A DNA stretch of 60,038 bases from CAYFKJ01 sp964528595 (lineage in GTDB: Bacteria > Pseudomonadota > Alphaproteobacteria > UBA2966): contig CAZGTM010000022.1 of the NCBI GenBank assembly GCA_964528595.1, positions 1-60,038 on the forward strand, given 5' to 3'. Numbering within the stretch: position 1 is the first letter of the stretch; every line of letters begins with the position of its first letter. Shown here one piece after another: positions 17,625-25,999 of the stretch. Below the pieces are notes generated by a model that was not told the DNA's origin, did no database searches, and saw nothing but the letters and a program-made list of their open reading frames with translations. The translations under genes were made by a program, and so were the position numbers.

Positions 17625-18062
17625 CTACGGCCGCGTCCCCACCATCAACTTGGCTTCGCAGGAAAAGACCAGTGTGTCGTCCTGATTGAAGAGCTCATTC
17701 AGAATGGTGATGTAGCCCCGGCCCGGCTTGCTTGATGGCGCCTTGTCGATCATTTCGATGCGCAGGCGAACCTGGTCGTCGGGCCTCACCGGCGCTTTCA
17801 GCTTCACCAGCCATTCCAGCCCGCCCAGTAGTTCGATGTCCGCCAGGACGGGAACCGAGGTGCGGTACCACAGCGTAACGACGTAGCTGCCGCTGGCGAT
17901 CAGGCCGCCGAACTGCGATGCCTTCGCCGCTTCCTCGTCGAGGTGAAAGGGCAGGGGGTCGTTGCGCCTGGCGTAGTCGAGCATTTCCTCGCGGTCGGCG
18001 CCGACGGTCGCGCCCCAGAATACGTCACCCAGGTTGAGATCTTCCCAGTGGAGTTTGGCCAT
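17625..18062 (-). CDS. MaoC-like hot-dog fold protein
   Basis: A 145-residue MaoC-like dehydratase-domain protein. It shows YARRNDPLPFHLDEEAAKASQFGG-type hydratase-2 signature (D and H in NDPLPFH are the expected catalytic pair) and the conserved ASGSYVVTLWYR helix, then RPDDQVRLR. The start at 18062 (MAKLHWEDL) is used because the upstream part of the frame is antisense-like and overlaps the next membrane-protein gene. Members hydrate enoyl-CoA thioesters; the specific substrate is unknown. It follows the small membrane protein gene by 11 bases on the same strand. Confidence 0.8.
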   Translation of the reverse strand: MAKLHWEDLNLGDVFWGATVGADREEMLDYARRNDPLPFHLDEEAAKASQFGGLIASGSYVVTLWYRTSVPVLADIELLGGLEWLVKLKAPVRPDDQVRLRIEMIDKAPSSKPGRGYITILNELFNQDDTLVFSCEAKLMVGTRP

Positions 18063-18073
18063 GGATATTCCGG

Positions 18074-18580
18074 TCAGCGGAAACGGTGGGCGAGCAGCTG
18101 GATCAGCCCCAAATACGTGACGACGGCGCCCATGACGATAACGGAGATCATGAAGATCAGTAAAAGGTAGCGATGGACGTTGGCCTCGCGCTTTGACTTG
18201 ATACGGCGGATGCGCGTGAACAGCGTTGAGAAGTGGCGGTTGATCTCCTCGATCTTCACCAGTTCCGTGTGCTGCCAAAACTGGTAGACGACGATCGTGA
18301 AAATGACGGCGAGCGTCAGCACGATGACCACACCGGTGAGAATATCCGTATAGCCCTTGTCTGCGGTTACAAGCTTGGCGACGCCGAGAATGGCGCCGAA
18401 AGCCAGCAGGGTCGAACCGACGGTCCACCATTGGAGATGCTTGGCAAAACGCACCGTGTCGGTGCTCTCTTTATAGAGGACGGCCATCTCCTGGTGGGTT
18501 TGCTCGTCAAGCTCCGACGGCTCGTTCTCAAACCGGGTCTCTGCGCCGCCGCCTTCGTCCTTGGATTTCTTGTCAGCCAA
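18074..18580 (-). CDS. Small membrane protein, three predicted TM helices
   Basis: A 168-residue protein not recognised as a named family. A charged, glycine- and glutamate-rich cytoplasmic N-terminus (about 1-45) precedes hydrophobic segments at roughly 48-68, 78-102 and 140-162, with a basic loop RIRRIKSKREANVHR between the second and third. The start is a TTG with GGTGA a few bases upstream; no ATG is available nearby. Its neighbours are a MaoC-like gene downstream and the dihydropyrimidinase terminator upstream. The composition is coding-like and the hydrophobic pattern is regular, so a real gene is likely. Confidence 0.65.
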   Translation of the reverse strand: MADKKSKDEGGGAETRFENEPSELDEQTHQEMAVLYKESTDTVRFAKHLQWWTVGSTLLAFGAILGVAKLVTADKGYTDILTGVVIVLTLAVIFTIVVYQFWQHTELVKIEEINRHFSTLFTRIRRIKSKREANVHRYLLLIFMISVIVMGAVVTYLGLIQLLAHRFR

Positions 18581-18660
18581 CGTGTTTCACCGAATGGGTT
18601 AAGGTTTCCGTAACCAAGAATAGCGGCCTAAAGATTGACAATTTCCAAACAAATTCGGGC

Positions 18661-18694
18661 AAAAAAATCCTCCCCGGCGGCGAAACCGGGGAGG
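18661..18694 (-). terminator. Rho-independent terminator of dihydropyrimidinase gene
   Basis: On the minus strand a perfect 9-bp stem (CCTCCCCGG with CCGGGGAGG, 18669-18694) with an 8-base loop is followed by seven T (18661-18667). It lies about 30 bases after the dihydropyrimidinase stop. Confidence 0.9.
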
Positions 18695-18725
18695 CAGGGC
18701 TTCGATGGGAGGAGAGTTTCTTTCC

Positions 18726-20180
18726 TTATTCAGCGGCCTTGGCCCGTTCGACGGCCGTCGGCGTCATCAACTCGCTGCGTCGTTCCATGGCTGCATAGAA
18801 GGGCGCGAATGCCGGCCGGTCGATATAGCGGCCGCTGCCCTTCTCCATGTCGATCTGACCATCGGCATAGACCACCCGGCCCTGGCTTAGAGTATGGGTG
18901 TTGATGCCTTTCACCGTCATGCCTTCGAAAATGTTGAAATCGACATTTTGGTGATGGGTCTTGGCGGAAATCGTGCGCGAGCCTTCCGGGTCCCAGACCA
19001 CCAGGTCGGCATCGGCGCCGACGTTGACCGAGCCTTTGCGCGGGTAGATGTTGAAGATCTTCGCAGCGTTGGTCGATGTCGCGGCGACGAATTCGTTCTC
19101 CGTCAACCGGCCCGTGCCGACGCCCTGGTCCCACATCACCGACATGCGGTCCTCGACGCCGCCGGTGCCGTTGGGAATGAGCGAGAAGTCATCAATGCCG
19201 GCCGCCTTTTGCGGCGCGCAGAAACAACAGTGATCCGTCGCGGTGGTTTGCAGATTGCCCGACTGAAGGCCCCGCCACAGTGCTTCCTGATGTCCCTTGG
19301 GCCGGAACGGCGGGCTCATGACGTGGGCTGCGGCGAATTCGAAGTCCGGATTGCGGTAGACGCTGTCGTCGACCACCAGATGCCCGGCCAGAACCTCGCC
19401 GAATACGCGTTGGCCCTCTAGGCGGGCGCGGGTGATGGCCTCCAGGGATTCCCGGCAGCTGTTGTGCACGACATAGAGCGGCACATTGAGAACCTGGGCG
19501 ATGCGGATCGCCCGGTTGGCCGCTTCGCCCTCGACCTCCGGCGGTCGGGACAACGGGTGACCTTCCGGCCCGGTGATGCCGCGGTCCTTCATTTCCTGTT
19601 GCAGGCGGAAAACAAGCTCGCCGTTTTCGGCATGGACAGTGCAGATGGCGCCGAGCTCTCGGGCTCGGCTGAAGCTGTTCACCAGGACCTCGTCGTCGGC
19701 CATGATGGCGCCTTTGTAGGCCATGAAATGCTTGAAACTGTTGACGCCCTTCTCGTTCACCAGCGTGCCCATGTCGCGGTGCACGCTCTCGTCCCACCAG
19801 GTGACGGCGACGTGGAAGGAATAATCGGCCGCCGCCTTTTCCGACCAGCCGCGCCACTTCTCGTAGGCTTCCAGCAAGGGTTCCTGGGGATTGGGGATGA
19901 CAAAGTCGATGATCATCGTCGTACCGCCGGCCGCACCAGCACAGGTGCCGGAATAGAAATCCTCGCTCGCCACCGTGCCCATGAACGGCAGTTCCATGTG
20001 GGTGTGGGGATCGATGCCGCCCGGCATTACCAGTAGGCCGCCGGCGTCGATCACGCGCGCGTCGGATGGCGCTTCGATATCCTCGCCGACCGCCTTGATG
20101 ACGCCCTTGTCGGTGTAGACGTCGGCGCGATAGCTGGCATCCGCCGTGACGACGGTGCCGCCGCGAATAAGTGTCGACAT
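18726..20180 (-). CDS. hydA: Dihydropyrimidinase
   Basis: A 484-residue cyclic amidohydrolase with the binuclear metal ligands H59 and H61 (DPHTHMELPF), the carbamylated lysine K156 (FMAYKGA) and H183 (VHAEN). The block VHNSCRESLEAI and the downstream TTDHC-type aspartate (TATDHCCF) complete the site. It hydrolyses dihydrouracil to N-carbamoyl-beta-alanine, joining PreTA to the beta-ureidopropionases. The length is standard. It is transcribed alone on the minus strand from a region with a RutR-like box, and ends at a strong terminator. Confidence 0.95.
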   Translation of the reverse strand: MSTLIRGGTVVTADASYRADVYTDKGVIKAVGEDIEAPSDARVIDAGGLLVMPGGIDPHTHMELPFMGTVASEDFYSGTCAGAAGGTTMIIDFVIPNPQEPLLEAYEKWRGWSEKAAADYSFHVAVTWWDESVHRDMGTLVNEKGVNSFKHFMAYKGAIMADDEVLVNSFSRARELGAICTVHAENGELVFRLQQEMKDRGITGPEGHPLSRPPEVEGEAANRAIRIAQVLNVPLYVVHNSCRESLEAITRARLEGQRVFGEVLAGHLVVDDSVYRNPDFEFAAAHVMSPPFRPKGHQEALWRGLQSGNLQTTATDHCCFCAPQKAAGIDDFSLIPNGTGGVEDRMSVMWDQGVGTGRLTENEFVAATSTNAAKIFNIYPRKGSVNVGADADLVVWDPEGSRTISAKTHHQNVDFNIFEGMTVKGINTHTLSQGRVVYADGQIDMEKGSGRYIDRPAFAPFYAAMERRSELMTPTAVERAKAAE

Positions 20181-20217
20181 GGTGTGCTCCCCGTATGCTT
20201 CTCAGTGGATCTAAAAC

Positions 20218-20233
20218 CTGACCACTTGGACAG
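20218..20233. promoter_or_regulatory. Degenerate RutR-like box upstream of dihydropyrimidinase
   Basis: CTGACCACTTGGACAG agrees with TTGACCA-N2-TGGTCAA at 11 of 14 defined positions and lies 37 bases before the dihydropyrimidinase start. The core TGACCA-N2-TGG is intact. Control of this gene by RutR is inferred. Confidence 0.6.
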
Positions 20234-20268
20234 ATATTAGCTGAAAAAACGCCGCCTGCGCCAGCCGA

Positions 20269-21414
20269 TTATGAACTTTTCACCCGGCGGTGCAGCAGCA
20301 GAACAGCGACGCCGCCGCAAAGCGACATCCCGGTCATCAGAAAAAATGCCCATGCTCCGGTTAATTCATAAGTCCAGCCCGCAATGGCCATGGCGATGCC
20401 GAACAGCAGGCCCATGGCAAGGGAATCGTAGATGCCCTGGGCGGAGGCCGATTGTTCCTCCGGCACTGATTGCATAATGAAAGCGAAGGCGGCGATGTGC
20501 GTCCCGCCGAAGGTAAATCCGTGCAGTAACTGGCCCGCCACAAGCCAGGGCAGCGAAACCGTGAGACCGAGTACCGTCCAGCGCACGATGCCCGCGACTG
20601 CGGCCATCATCATCAAGCTTGTCGCGCCGAACCTGTCGATCAGGCGTCGGGCGAAACTGAAAAGCGTGATTTCCGCCACCACGCCCACCGACCATAGAAG
20701 GCCGATGGTGCTTTCGGAAATTCCCGCTTCCAGCCAGTGCAGCGAGGCGAATCCGTAAAGCGCCGCATGGCTGGCCTGCAGCAATGCCGCGGCAATGGCA
20801 AAGGTGCGGAAGGTCGGTGATTTGAGCACGTCGATGAAGGCGGGCCGTTTACGCTTGCGGGATTCCAACCGCAGGTCCGGCAGTGTGAAAGACGCGAACA
20901 ATAGCGCGAATGCCGTGGCGATCATCAACCCCAAAACGCTTTCGCTGTCGCGTCCAATGAGGTACCAGCCGCCGGCCGTCGAAGCGACAACGAAACTGAT
21001 GGAGCCCCAGCGCCTGACGGCGCCGTAATTCATGCCAAATCGGTTAGCCGAGAGGATCGCCAGGCTATCGACGATGGGGACATTGGTCGTGATCAGCGCA
21101 CCGACGACGAGCCAGCCGACTAACAGCAGCCAGAAACCGAACGTGACCTTGAACAGGATGAAGCCGGCGACGATGGCGATGGCCATGACGACCAGGATGC
21201 GGCGGCGTTCGCCGCTTTGGTCGGCCAAGGTGGTGAGGCCGACACCGAACGGAATTTTCGCCCACAAGGCCGCTGCCAGGATCAGGCCGATTTGTTCGGC
21301 GCCGAGACCGCGCCCTTCCAGCCACAGCGGTAGGAACGGAACCCAAATGCCGTACAGCAGGAACAGCGCGAAAAAGTAGGTGCCGATCCTGAAGGCGTTG
21401 CTGTGGAAGGTCAT
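20269..21414 (-). CDS. MFS transporter (MFS_1-like, nucleoside:H+ symporter/HcaT-type)
   Basis: A 381-residue polytopic protein with about twelve hydrophobic segments and the MFS loop-2/3 signature region GLTTLADQSGERRR. The N-terminal RIGTYFFALFLLYGIWVPFLPLWL and LHGFTFGGTHIAAFAFI blocks resemble the HcaT/LacY-like MFS_1 subfamily. Its substrate cannot be read from the sequence. It lies upstream of dihydropyrimidinase on the same strand and divergent from the deo regulator, so a pyrimidine base or nucleoside is a reasonable guess. The 88-bp gap after it holds the RutR-like box, so the two minus-strand genes may have separate promoters. Confidence 0.85.
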   Translation of the reverse strand: MTFHSNAFRIGTYFFALFLLYGIWVPFLPLWLEGRGLGAEQIGLILAAALWAKIPFGVGLTTLADQSGERRRILVVMAIAIVAGFILFKVTFGFWLLLVGWLVVGALITTNVPIVDSLAILSANRFGMNYGAVRRWGSISFVVASTAGGWYLIGRDSESVLGLMIATAFALLFASFTLPDLRLESRKRKRPAFIDVLKSPTFRTFAIAAALLQASHAALYGFASLHWLEAGISESTIGLLWSVGVVAEITLFSFARRLIDRFGATSLMMMAAVAGIVRWTVLGLTVSLPWLVAGQLLHGFTFGGTHIAAFAFIMQSVPEEQSASAQGIYDSLAMGLLFGIAMAIAGWTYELTGAWAFFLMTGMSLCGGVAVLLLHRRVKSS

Positions 21415-21428
21415 GCGGATCCGTTCGC

Positions 21429-21443
21429 CAAATGATTCATTTG
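21429..21443. promoter_or_regulatory. 15-bp palindrome in deoR/MFS divergent region
   Basis: CAAATGATTCATTTG is a perfect inverted repeat with 7-bp arms around one base, 14 bases upstream of the MFS transporter start. Each half contains TCATTTG, related to the right half of the neighbouring DeoR-like operator. It is likely a regulator-binding site; which protein binds is not shown. Confidence 0.45.
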
Positions 21444-21471
21444 CTTGACAACAGGTCCATATAGGCGCAAT

Positions 21472-21487
21472 TTGAAAAAAATTTCAT
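21472..21487. promoter_or_regulatory. DeoR (SorC-type)-like operator
   Basis: The sequence TTGAA-AAAAAT-TTCAT lies 40 bases upstream of the regulator gene. It matches the spacing and nearly all arms of the TTGAA-N6-TTCAA palindrome known for Bacillus subtilis DeoR, a member of the same SorC family. A TTCCAT element 15 bases downstream (21501-21506) resembles a repeat of the right half. Confidence 0.55.
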
Positions 21488-21527
21488 TAAATAAAAAAAA
21501 TTCCATAAACGGTCAGAGACAGGGAAT

Positions 21528-22544
21528 ATGGCCGGCAGAAAAAAAGACACCGGGGAACAGGATTTGAGTTTGGCGGCGCGCGCTGCCTGGCTCAGTTATA
21601 TCGGTGGCCACACCCAAAGTGAAATTGCAAGTCGGCTCGGCGTTTCGCCCGGCAAGGCGCATCGTCTGATCGCGCTGGCCCACGACAACGGTCTGGTCAA
21701 GGTCTTCATCGAAGGCGCTCCCGATCAGTGCCTTGAACTGGAAACCCGGATCGCCGGTGACTATGGTCTGGATAACTGCATCGTCGCGCCGGACCTGGGC
21801 GAGGACACCGAAGATACGCACCACGGCGATTTCGCCGCCGTCGGCGCGGCCGCCGCCCGTTTCCTCCACGGCATCATGGAAAACGCCGGCTCCCTGATGA
21901 TCGGCGTGGGCAAGGGACGCTCTCTTGCCGCCATGGTGAAGAACCTGCCGACCATGCAGCGCCCCGATCTCAAGTTCGTGTCGGTGTCGGGAAGCCTGAC
22001 CCGTAACCTGTCCGCCAATCCCTTCGACGTCGTCCACAAACTGGTCGATCGCACAGGGGGGGAAGGCTATTTCCTGCCGGTTCCCTACATCGCGGCCAGC
22101 GTCGAGGAAAAGGAACTGCTGCTGGCGCAACGCAGCGTTCAGGATCTGTTGGCCCTGGCCCGCCAGGCGGACATGTTCGTGATCGGCATCGGCACGCTGG
22201 AAGGCGACGCCCACGTCAAACAGGTCGGCATGGTGACCGACGACGAGTGGAAGGAATTGCGGTCCCTGCAAGCCGTCGGCGACGTCATGGGCAGTTTTGT
22301 TGACGCCTATGGTATCGCCGTCGATTCGGAAGTTAACCAACACTCCCTCGGCCTCGGGATCGAGGATCTGCGCGGCCGTCGTGTGGTCGCCGTCGTGGGT
22401 GGTGAAACCAAAGGCGATGCCGTCATGGCGGCATTGAAAACGGGCGCGATTACCGATCTCGTATTGGGTGAGGTGGCGGCGCGCCGGATCGTCGAGCGCC
22501 TGGACGCCGAGCACCTGGATGAACCGAAGAGGCAGGTGGGATGA
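21528..22544 (+). CDS. SorC/DeoR-type transcriptional regulator of deoxyribonucleoside genes
   Basis: A 338-residue sugar-binding regulator of the SorC family: N-terminal helix-turn-helix (about 15-60, with GGHTQSEIASRLGVSPGKAHRLIALAHDNGLV in pieces) and a C-terminal NagB/RpiA-like effector domain (VGVGKGRSL, FVIGIGTLEGDAH, VVGGETKGDAVMAAL). This is the family of B. subtilis DeoR, which responds to deoxyribose-5-phosphate. Its stop overlaps the deoC start (ATGA), so it is the first gene of the nucleoside operon and probably its autoregulated repressor. The effector is inferred from the linkage to deoC. Confidence 0.9.
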   Translation: MAGRKKDTGEQDLSLAARAAWLSYIGGHTQSEIASRLGVSPGKAHRLIALAHDNGLVKVFIEGAPDQCLELETRIAGDYGLDNCIVAPDLGEDTEDTHHGDFAAVGAAAARFLHGIMENAGSLMIGVGKGRSLAAMVKNLPTMQRPDLKFVSVSGSLTRNLSANPFDVVHKLVDRTGGEGYFLPVPYIAASVEEKELLLAQRSVQDLLALARQADMFVIGIGTLEGDAHVKQVGMVTDDEWKELRSLQAVGDVMGSFVDAYGIAVDSEVNQHSLGLGIEDLRGRRVVAVVGGETKGDAVMAALKTGAITDLVLGEVAARRIVERLDAEHLDEPKRQVG

Positions 22545-23545
22545 GCGCAAAAATCGAATCCCTGCCGCTCGGCGTGGCGGCCAACTCGGCCGGCGACGAA
22601 CACCGCAATCCCGGAACGGCGCTGGATCTTGACTGGGTCGAAAGCCTGCGCGTCAACCGCAGCGCGGTCGAACGCCGGACCTCGACGCTGGGAGGCCGGC
22701 GCACGGTCAAGAAGGCTTGGCAGGCGGCCTGGCTGCTTAAGGCCGTCTCCTGCATCGACCTGACGACGCTGGCTGGCGACGACACGCCGGGCCGCGTCAA
22801 ACGGCTTTGCGCCAAGGCCCGCCAACCCGTGCGCCCGGAGGTTCTGGCGGCCCTGGGAGCGGGCGATCTCGACCTCACGGTCGGCGCCGTCTGCGTTTAC
22901 CATCAGATGGTCAAAACCGCCGTCGAGGCGTTGGCCGGGACGAATATTCCCGTCGCTGCCGTGTCCACCGGGTTTCCGGCCGGATTGGCGCCGATGGATA
23001 CCAAGCTTCGGGAAATCAAGGCGTCGGTCCGGGCCGGTGCCGCCGAAATCGATATCGTCATCACGCGCGGCAATGTGCTGACCGGCAATTGGCGCGCCCT
23101 TTACGACGAAGTCCGGGCGTTCCGCGAGGCCTGCGGCCCGGCCCATATGAAAACCATCCTCGGCACCGGCGATCTGGTGACCCTGCGAAACGTGGCGCGG
23201 GCCTCGGCGGTGTGCATGATGGCGGGGGCGGATTTCATCAAAACCTCGACCGGCAAGGAAGGCGTCAACGCGACGCTGCCGGTGAGCCTCGTCATGGTCC
23301 GCCTTATCCGTGAGTATCTGGAACGCACCGGTTGCCGTATCGGCTACAAACCGGCGGGCGGTGTCAGCACCGCCAAGGACGCCCTGGCCTATCTCATCCT
23401 GATGAAGGAGGAACTGGGACGCGACTGGCTCGATCCTTCGCTCTTCCGTTTCGGCGCATCCAGCCTGCTGGGCGACATCGAGCGCCAGCTTGAACACAAT
23501 GCGACCGGCCGCTACGCCGCGTCCTACCGCCAGCCGATGGGATAG
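22541..23545 (+). CDS. deoC: Deoxyribose-phosphate aldolase
   Basis: A 334-residue class I aldolase. The Schiff-base lysine is K234 in GADFIKTSTGKEG and the second conserved lysine is K270 in GYKPAGGV; VGAVCVYHQM and AAVSTGFPAG are further family blocks. It splits 2-deoxyribose-5-phosphate into glyceraldehyde-3-phosphate and acetaldehyde. The protein is longer than E. coli DeoC (259) because of an N-terminal extension of about 70 residues, as in eukaryotic and many proteobacterial DERA proteins. It overlaps the regulator upstream and precedes ALDH16 by 6 bases, the likely acetaldehyde sink. Confidence 0.95.
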   Translation: MSAKIESLPLGVAANSAGDEHRNPGTALDLDWVESLRVNRSAVERRTSTLGGRRTVKKAWQAAWLLKAVSCIDLTTLAGDDTPGRVKRLCAKARQPVRPEVLAALGAGDLDLTVGAVCVYHQMVKTAVEALAGTNIPVAAVSTGFPAGLAPMDTKLREIKASVRAGAAEIDIVITRGNVLTGNWRALYDEVRAFREACGPAHMKTILGTGDLVTLRNVARASAVCMMAGADFIKTSTGKEGVNATLPVSLVMVRLIREYLERTGCRIGYKPAGGVSTAKDALAYLILMKEELGRDWLDPSLFRFGASSLLGDIERQLEHNATGRYAASYRQPMG

Positions 23546-23551
23546 AGGCAG

Positions 23552-25930
23552 ATGAGCGTACTTGAAATCCTCGACACCATGGAATACGGCCCGGCGCCGG
23601 AGGCGCGGGATCATGCCGATGCCTGGATCAAGGAACATGGCGGCGCCTTCAAGCTGTTTATCGATGGCAGGTGGCGCGGCGCAAAATCGGGCGAGAGCTT
23701 TGCCACGCACAACCCTGCGGACGGCAAGCGGCTGGCGACGCTCTCCCAGGCCAACAAAGCCGACATCAACGCGGCGGTGAAGGCTGCGCGCAAGGCGCAA
23801 GCCCCGTGGGCGGCGCTCGACGGGCATGAGCGGGCAAAATATCTTTACGCCCTGGCGCGGCTGATGCAAAAGCACTCGCGCCTGTTCTCGGTCCTGGAAA
23901 CCATCGACAACGGCAAAACGGTGCGCGAAACCCGCGACATCGATATCCCGCTGGTCGCCCGCCATTTCTATCATCACGCCGGCTGGGCCCAGTTGCTGGA
24001 GAGCGAGTTTCCCGACCATGAACCGGTCGGTGTCGTCGGTCAGGTCATTCCCTGGAATTTCCCGCTGCTGATGCTGGCCTGGAAAATCGCGCCGGCCCTG
24101 GCGGCGGGAAATACCGTGGTTCTCAAACCGGCCGAATACACCAGCCTGACGGCGTTGCTGTTTGCGGAAATCTGCCTGGAAGCGGGCTTACCCGCCGGTG
24201 TCGTCAACATCGTGACGGGCGACGGCCGCACCGGCGAACTGATCGTCAATCATGCCGGCGTCGACAAGATCGCGTTCACGGGATCCACCGAAGTGGGCCG
24301 CCGCATCCGCGAAGCGACCGCGGGCAGCGGTAAGAAACTCTCCCTGGAACTCGGCGGCAAGTCGCCGTTCATCGTGTTCGACGACGCCGACCTCGACAGC
24401 GCCGTCGAGGGCATCGTCGACGCCATCTGGTTCAACCAGGGCCAGGTCTGCTGCGCCGGTTCACGCCTCCTGGTCCAGGAGGGCGTGGCGCAGCGCATGT
24501 ACAAGAAACTGCGGGCGCGCATGAAAAACCTGCGAGTCGGCGATCCGCTCGATAAGACCAACGATATCGGGGCCATCGTCCACCCTGTGCAAAAAGAGCG
24601 TATCGAGGAACTGGTCAGCCGAGGCGTCGACGAGGGCGCGGAGCTTTGGCAAGCCGACGCCAAGGTTCCCGGAAACGGTTGCTTCTATCCGCCGACACTG
24701 ATGACGGGCGTCGAGCCCTCTGCAACCGTGGCGCGGGAGGAAATATTCGGGCCCGTGCTGGTCGCCATGACGTTCCGCACGCCGGGTGAAGCGGCGGCGC
24801 TGGCCAACGACACGCGCTACGGGCTGGCCTCCAGCATCTGGACGGAGAACATCAATCTCGCGCTCGACATGGCGCCCAAGATCAAGGCCGGCGTCGTCTG
24901 GATCAACACCACCAACCAGTTCGATGCCGGTGTCGGTTTCGGTGGCTACCGCGAATCCGGCTTCGGCCGCGAAGGGGGCGTCGAAGGCCTCTACGAATAT
25001 CTCAAGCCGAAGTCGGCTAGTAGGTCGGTTGCCAGGCCTGCCGTTCAAAAACAAGCCGTCCGGGCAAAAATCGTCCAGACGCCCGACATTGACCGAACCG
25101 CCAAACTCTACATCGGCGGTAAACAGGCACGGCCGGATGGCGGCTACAGCCTGCCTGTTTCCGGCGCGGACGGGCGGTTGCTCGGACAGGTCGGCGAAGG
25201 AAACCGCAAAGACATCAGAAACGCCGTGGAGGCAGCGCGCAAGTCGACGACATGGTCGACGGCAACGACGCACAATCGGGCCCAGGTCATCTACTACATC
25301 GCCGAAAACTTGGCGGCGCGGTCGCGTGAATTTGCCGACCGCCTGCGGGCGATGACTGGGGGGAGTGCAAAAGCCGCCGCAGACGAGGTGGGGGCCTCGG
25401 TGCGGCGGCTTTTCACTTACGGTGCCTGGGCCGACAAGTTCGACGGCGCGGTGCATTCACCGCCGCTGCGCGGGGTCGCCCTGGCCATGAACGAACCATT
25501 GGGCGTCGTGGGCGTTGCCTGTCCCGATGAACACCCTTTGTTGGCGTTCGTCTCGCTGCTGGCGCCGGCCGTCGCGATGGGCAACCGGATCATCGTTATT
25601 CCGTCTCAGCGCCACCCCTTGGCCGCAACGGATTTCTATCAGGTGCTCGAAACATCAGATGTACCCGGCGGCGTCATCAACATCGTGACGGGCGAACGGG
25701 ATCAACTAGCTGCCGTTTTGGCCGAACATGATGAGGTCGACGCGATCTGGTACGCCGGCAGTGCCGAAGGAAGCAAGTTGGTGGAACTTGCATCTGCTGG
25801 TGACCTGAAACAAACATGGGTTAATAATGGTCGTGCAATTGATTGGCGCGACGGGAGCGTAGCCGAAGGCAGGGCGTTCCTGCGCCGCGCCACCCAAGTT
25901 AAGAATATTTGGATACCTTATGGGGAATGA
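23552..25930 (+). CDS. Two-domain aldehyde dehydrogenase, ALDH16-like
   Basis: A 792-residue protein made of a full ALDH domain (about 30-500) and a second, truncated ALDH domain (about 527-792). Domain 1 is catalytically complete: E266 (LSLELGGK), C300 (FNQGQVCCAGSR) and the PWNFPLLMLAWK and EEIFGPVL blocks. Domain 2 keeps cofactor-domain motifs (NEPLGVVGVACP, PGGVINIVTGERDQL) but has no catalytic cysteine segment. This matches the ALDH16 family, in which the second domain is non-catalytic and helps dimerise. Immediately after deoC, oxidation of acetaldehyde to acetate is the obvious role. The chain is continuous, so this is not a frameshift product. Confidence 0.9.
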   Translation: MSVLEILDTMEYGPAPEARDHADAWIKEHGGAFKLFIDGRWRGAKSGESFATHNPADGKRLATLSQANKADINAAVKAARKAQAPWAALDGHERAKYLYALARLMQKHSRLFSVLETIDNGKTVRETRDIDIPLVARHFYHHAGWAQLLESEFPDHEPVGVVGQVIPWNFPLLMLAWKIAPALAAGNTVVLKPAEYTSLTALLFAEICLEAGLPAGVVNIVTGDGRTGELIVNHAGVDKIAFTGSTEVGRRIREATAGSGKKLSLELGGKSPFIVFDDADLDSAVEGIVDAIWFNQGQVCCAGSRLLVQEGVAQRMYKKLRARMKNLRVGDPLDKTNDIGAIVHPVQKERIEELVSRGVDEGAELWQADAKVPGNGCFYPPTLMTGVEPSATVAREEIFGPVLVAMTFRTPGEAAALANDTRYGLASSIWTENINLALDMAPKIKAGVVWINTTNQFDAGVGFGGYRESGFGREGGVEGLYEYLKPKSASRSVARPAVQKQAVRAKIVQTPDIDRTAKLYIGGKQARPDGGYSLPVSGADGRLLGQVGEGNRKDIRNAVEAARKSTTWSTATTHNRAQVIYYIAENLAARSREFADRLRAMTGGSAKAAADEVGASVRRLFTYGAWADKFDGAVHSPPLRGVALAMNEPLGVVGVACPDEHPLLAFVSLLAPAVAMGNRIIVIPSQRHPLAATDFYQVLETSDVPGGVINIVTGERDQLAAVLAEHDEVDAIWYAGSAEGSKLVELASAGDLKQTWVNNGRAIDWRDGSVAEGRAFLRRATQVKNIWIPYGE

Positions 25931-25999
25931 CCGAGGGAGGCCGGCATTCGCTGCTTGGATAGAAGCCTCTGAAAACCGCAAACCGGGAGGAAGTATAAG

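Noticed and set aside
22307..24019. A 570-codon minus-strand frame opposite deoC and ALDH16.
   Set aside because: Shadow of well-supported plus-strand genes; low-complexity Arg/Gly/His-rich translation without a family signature.
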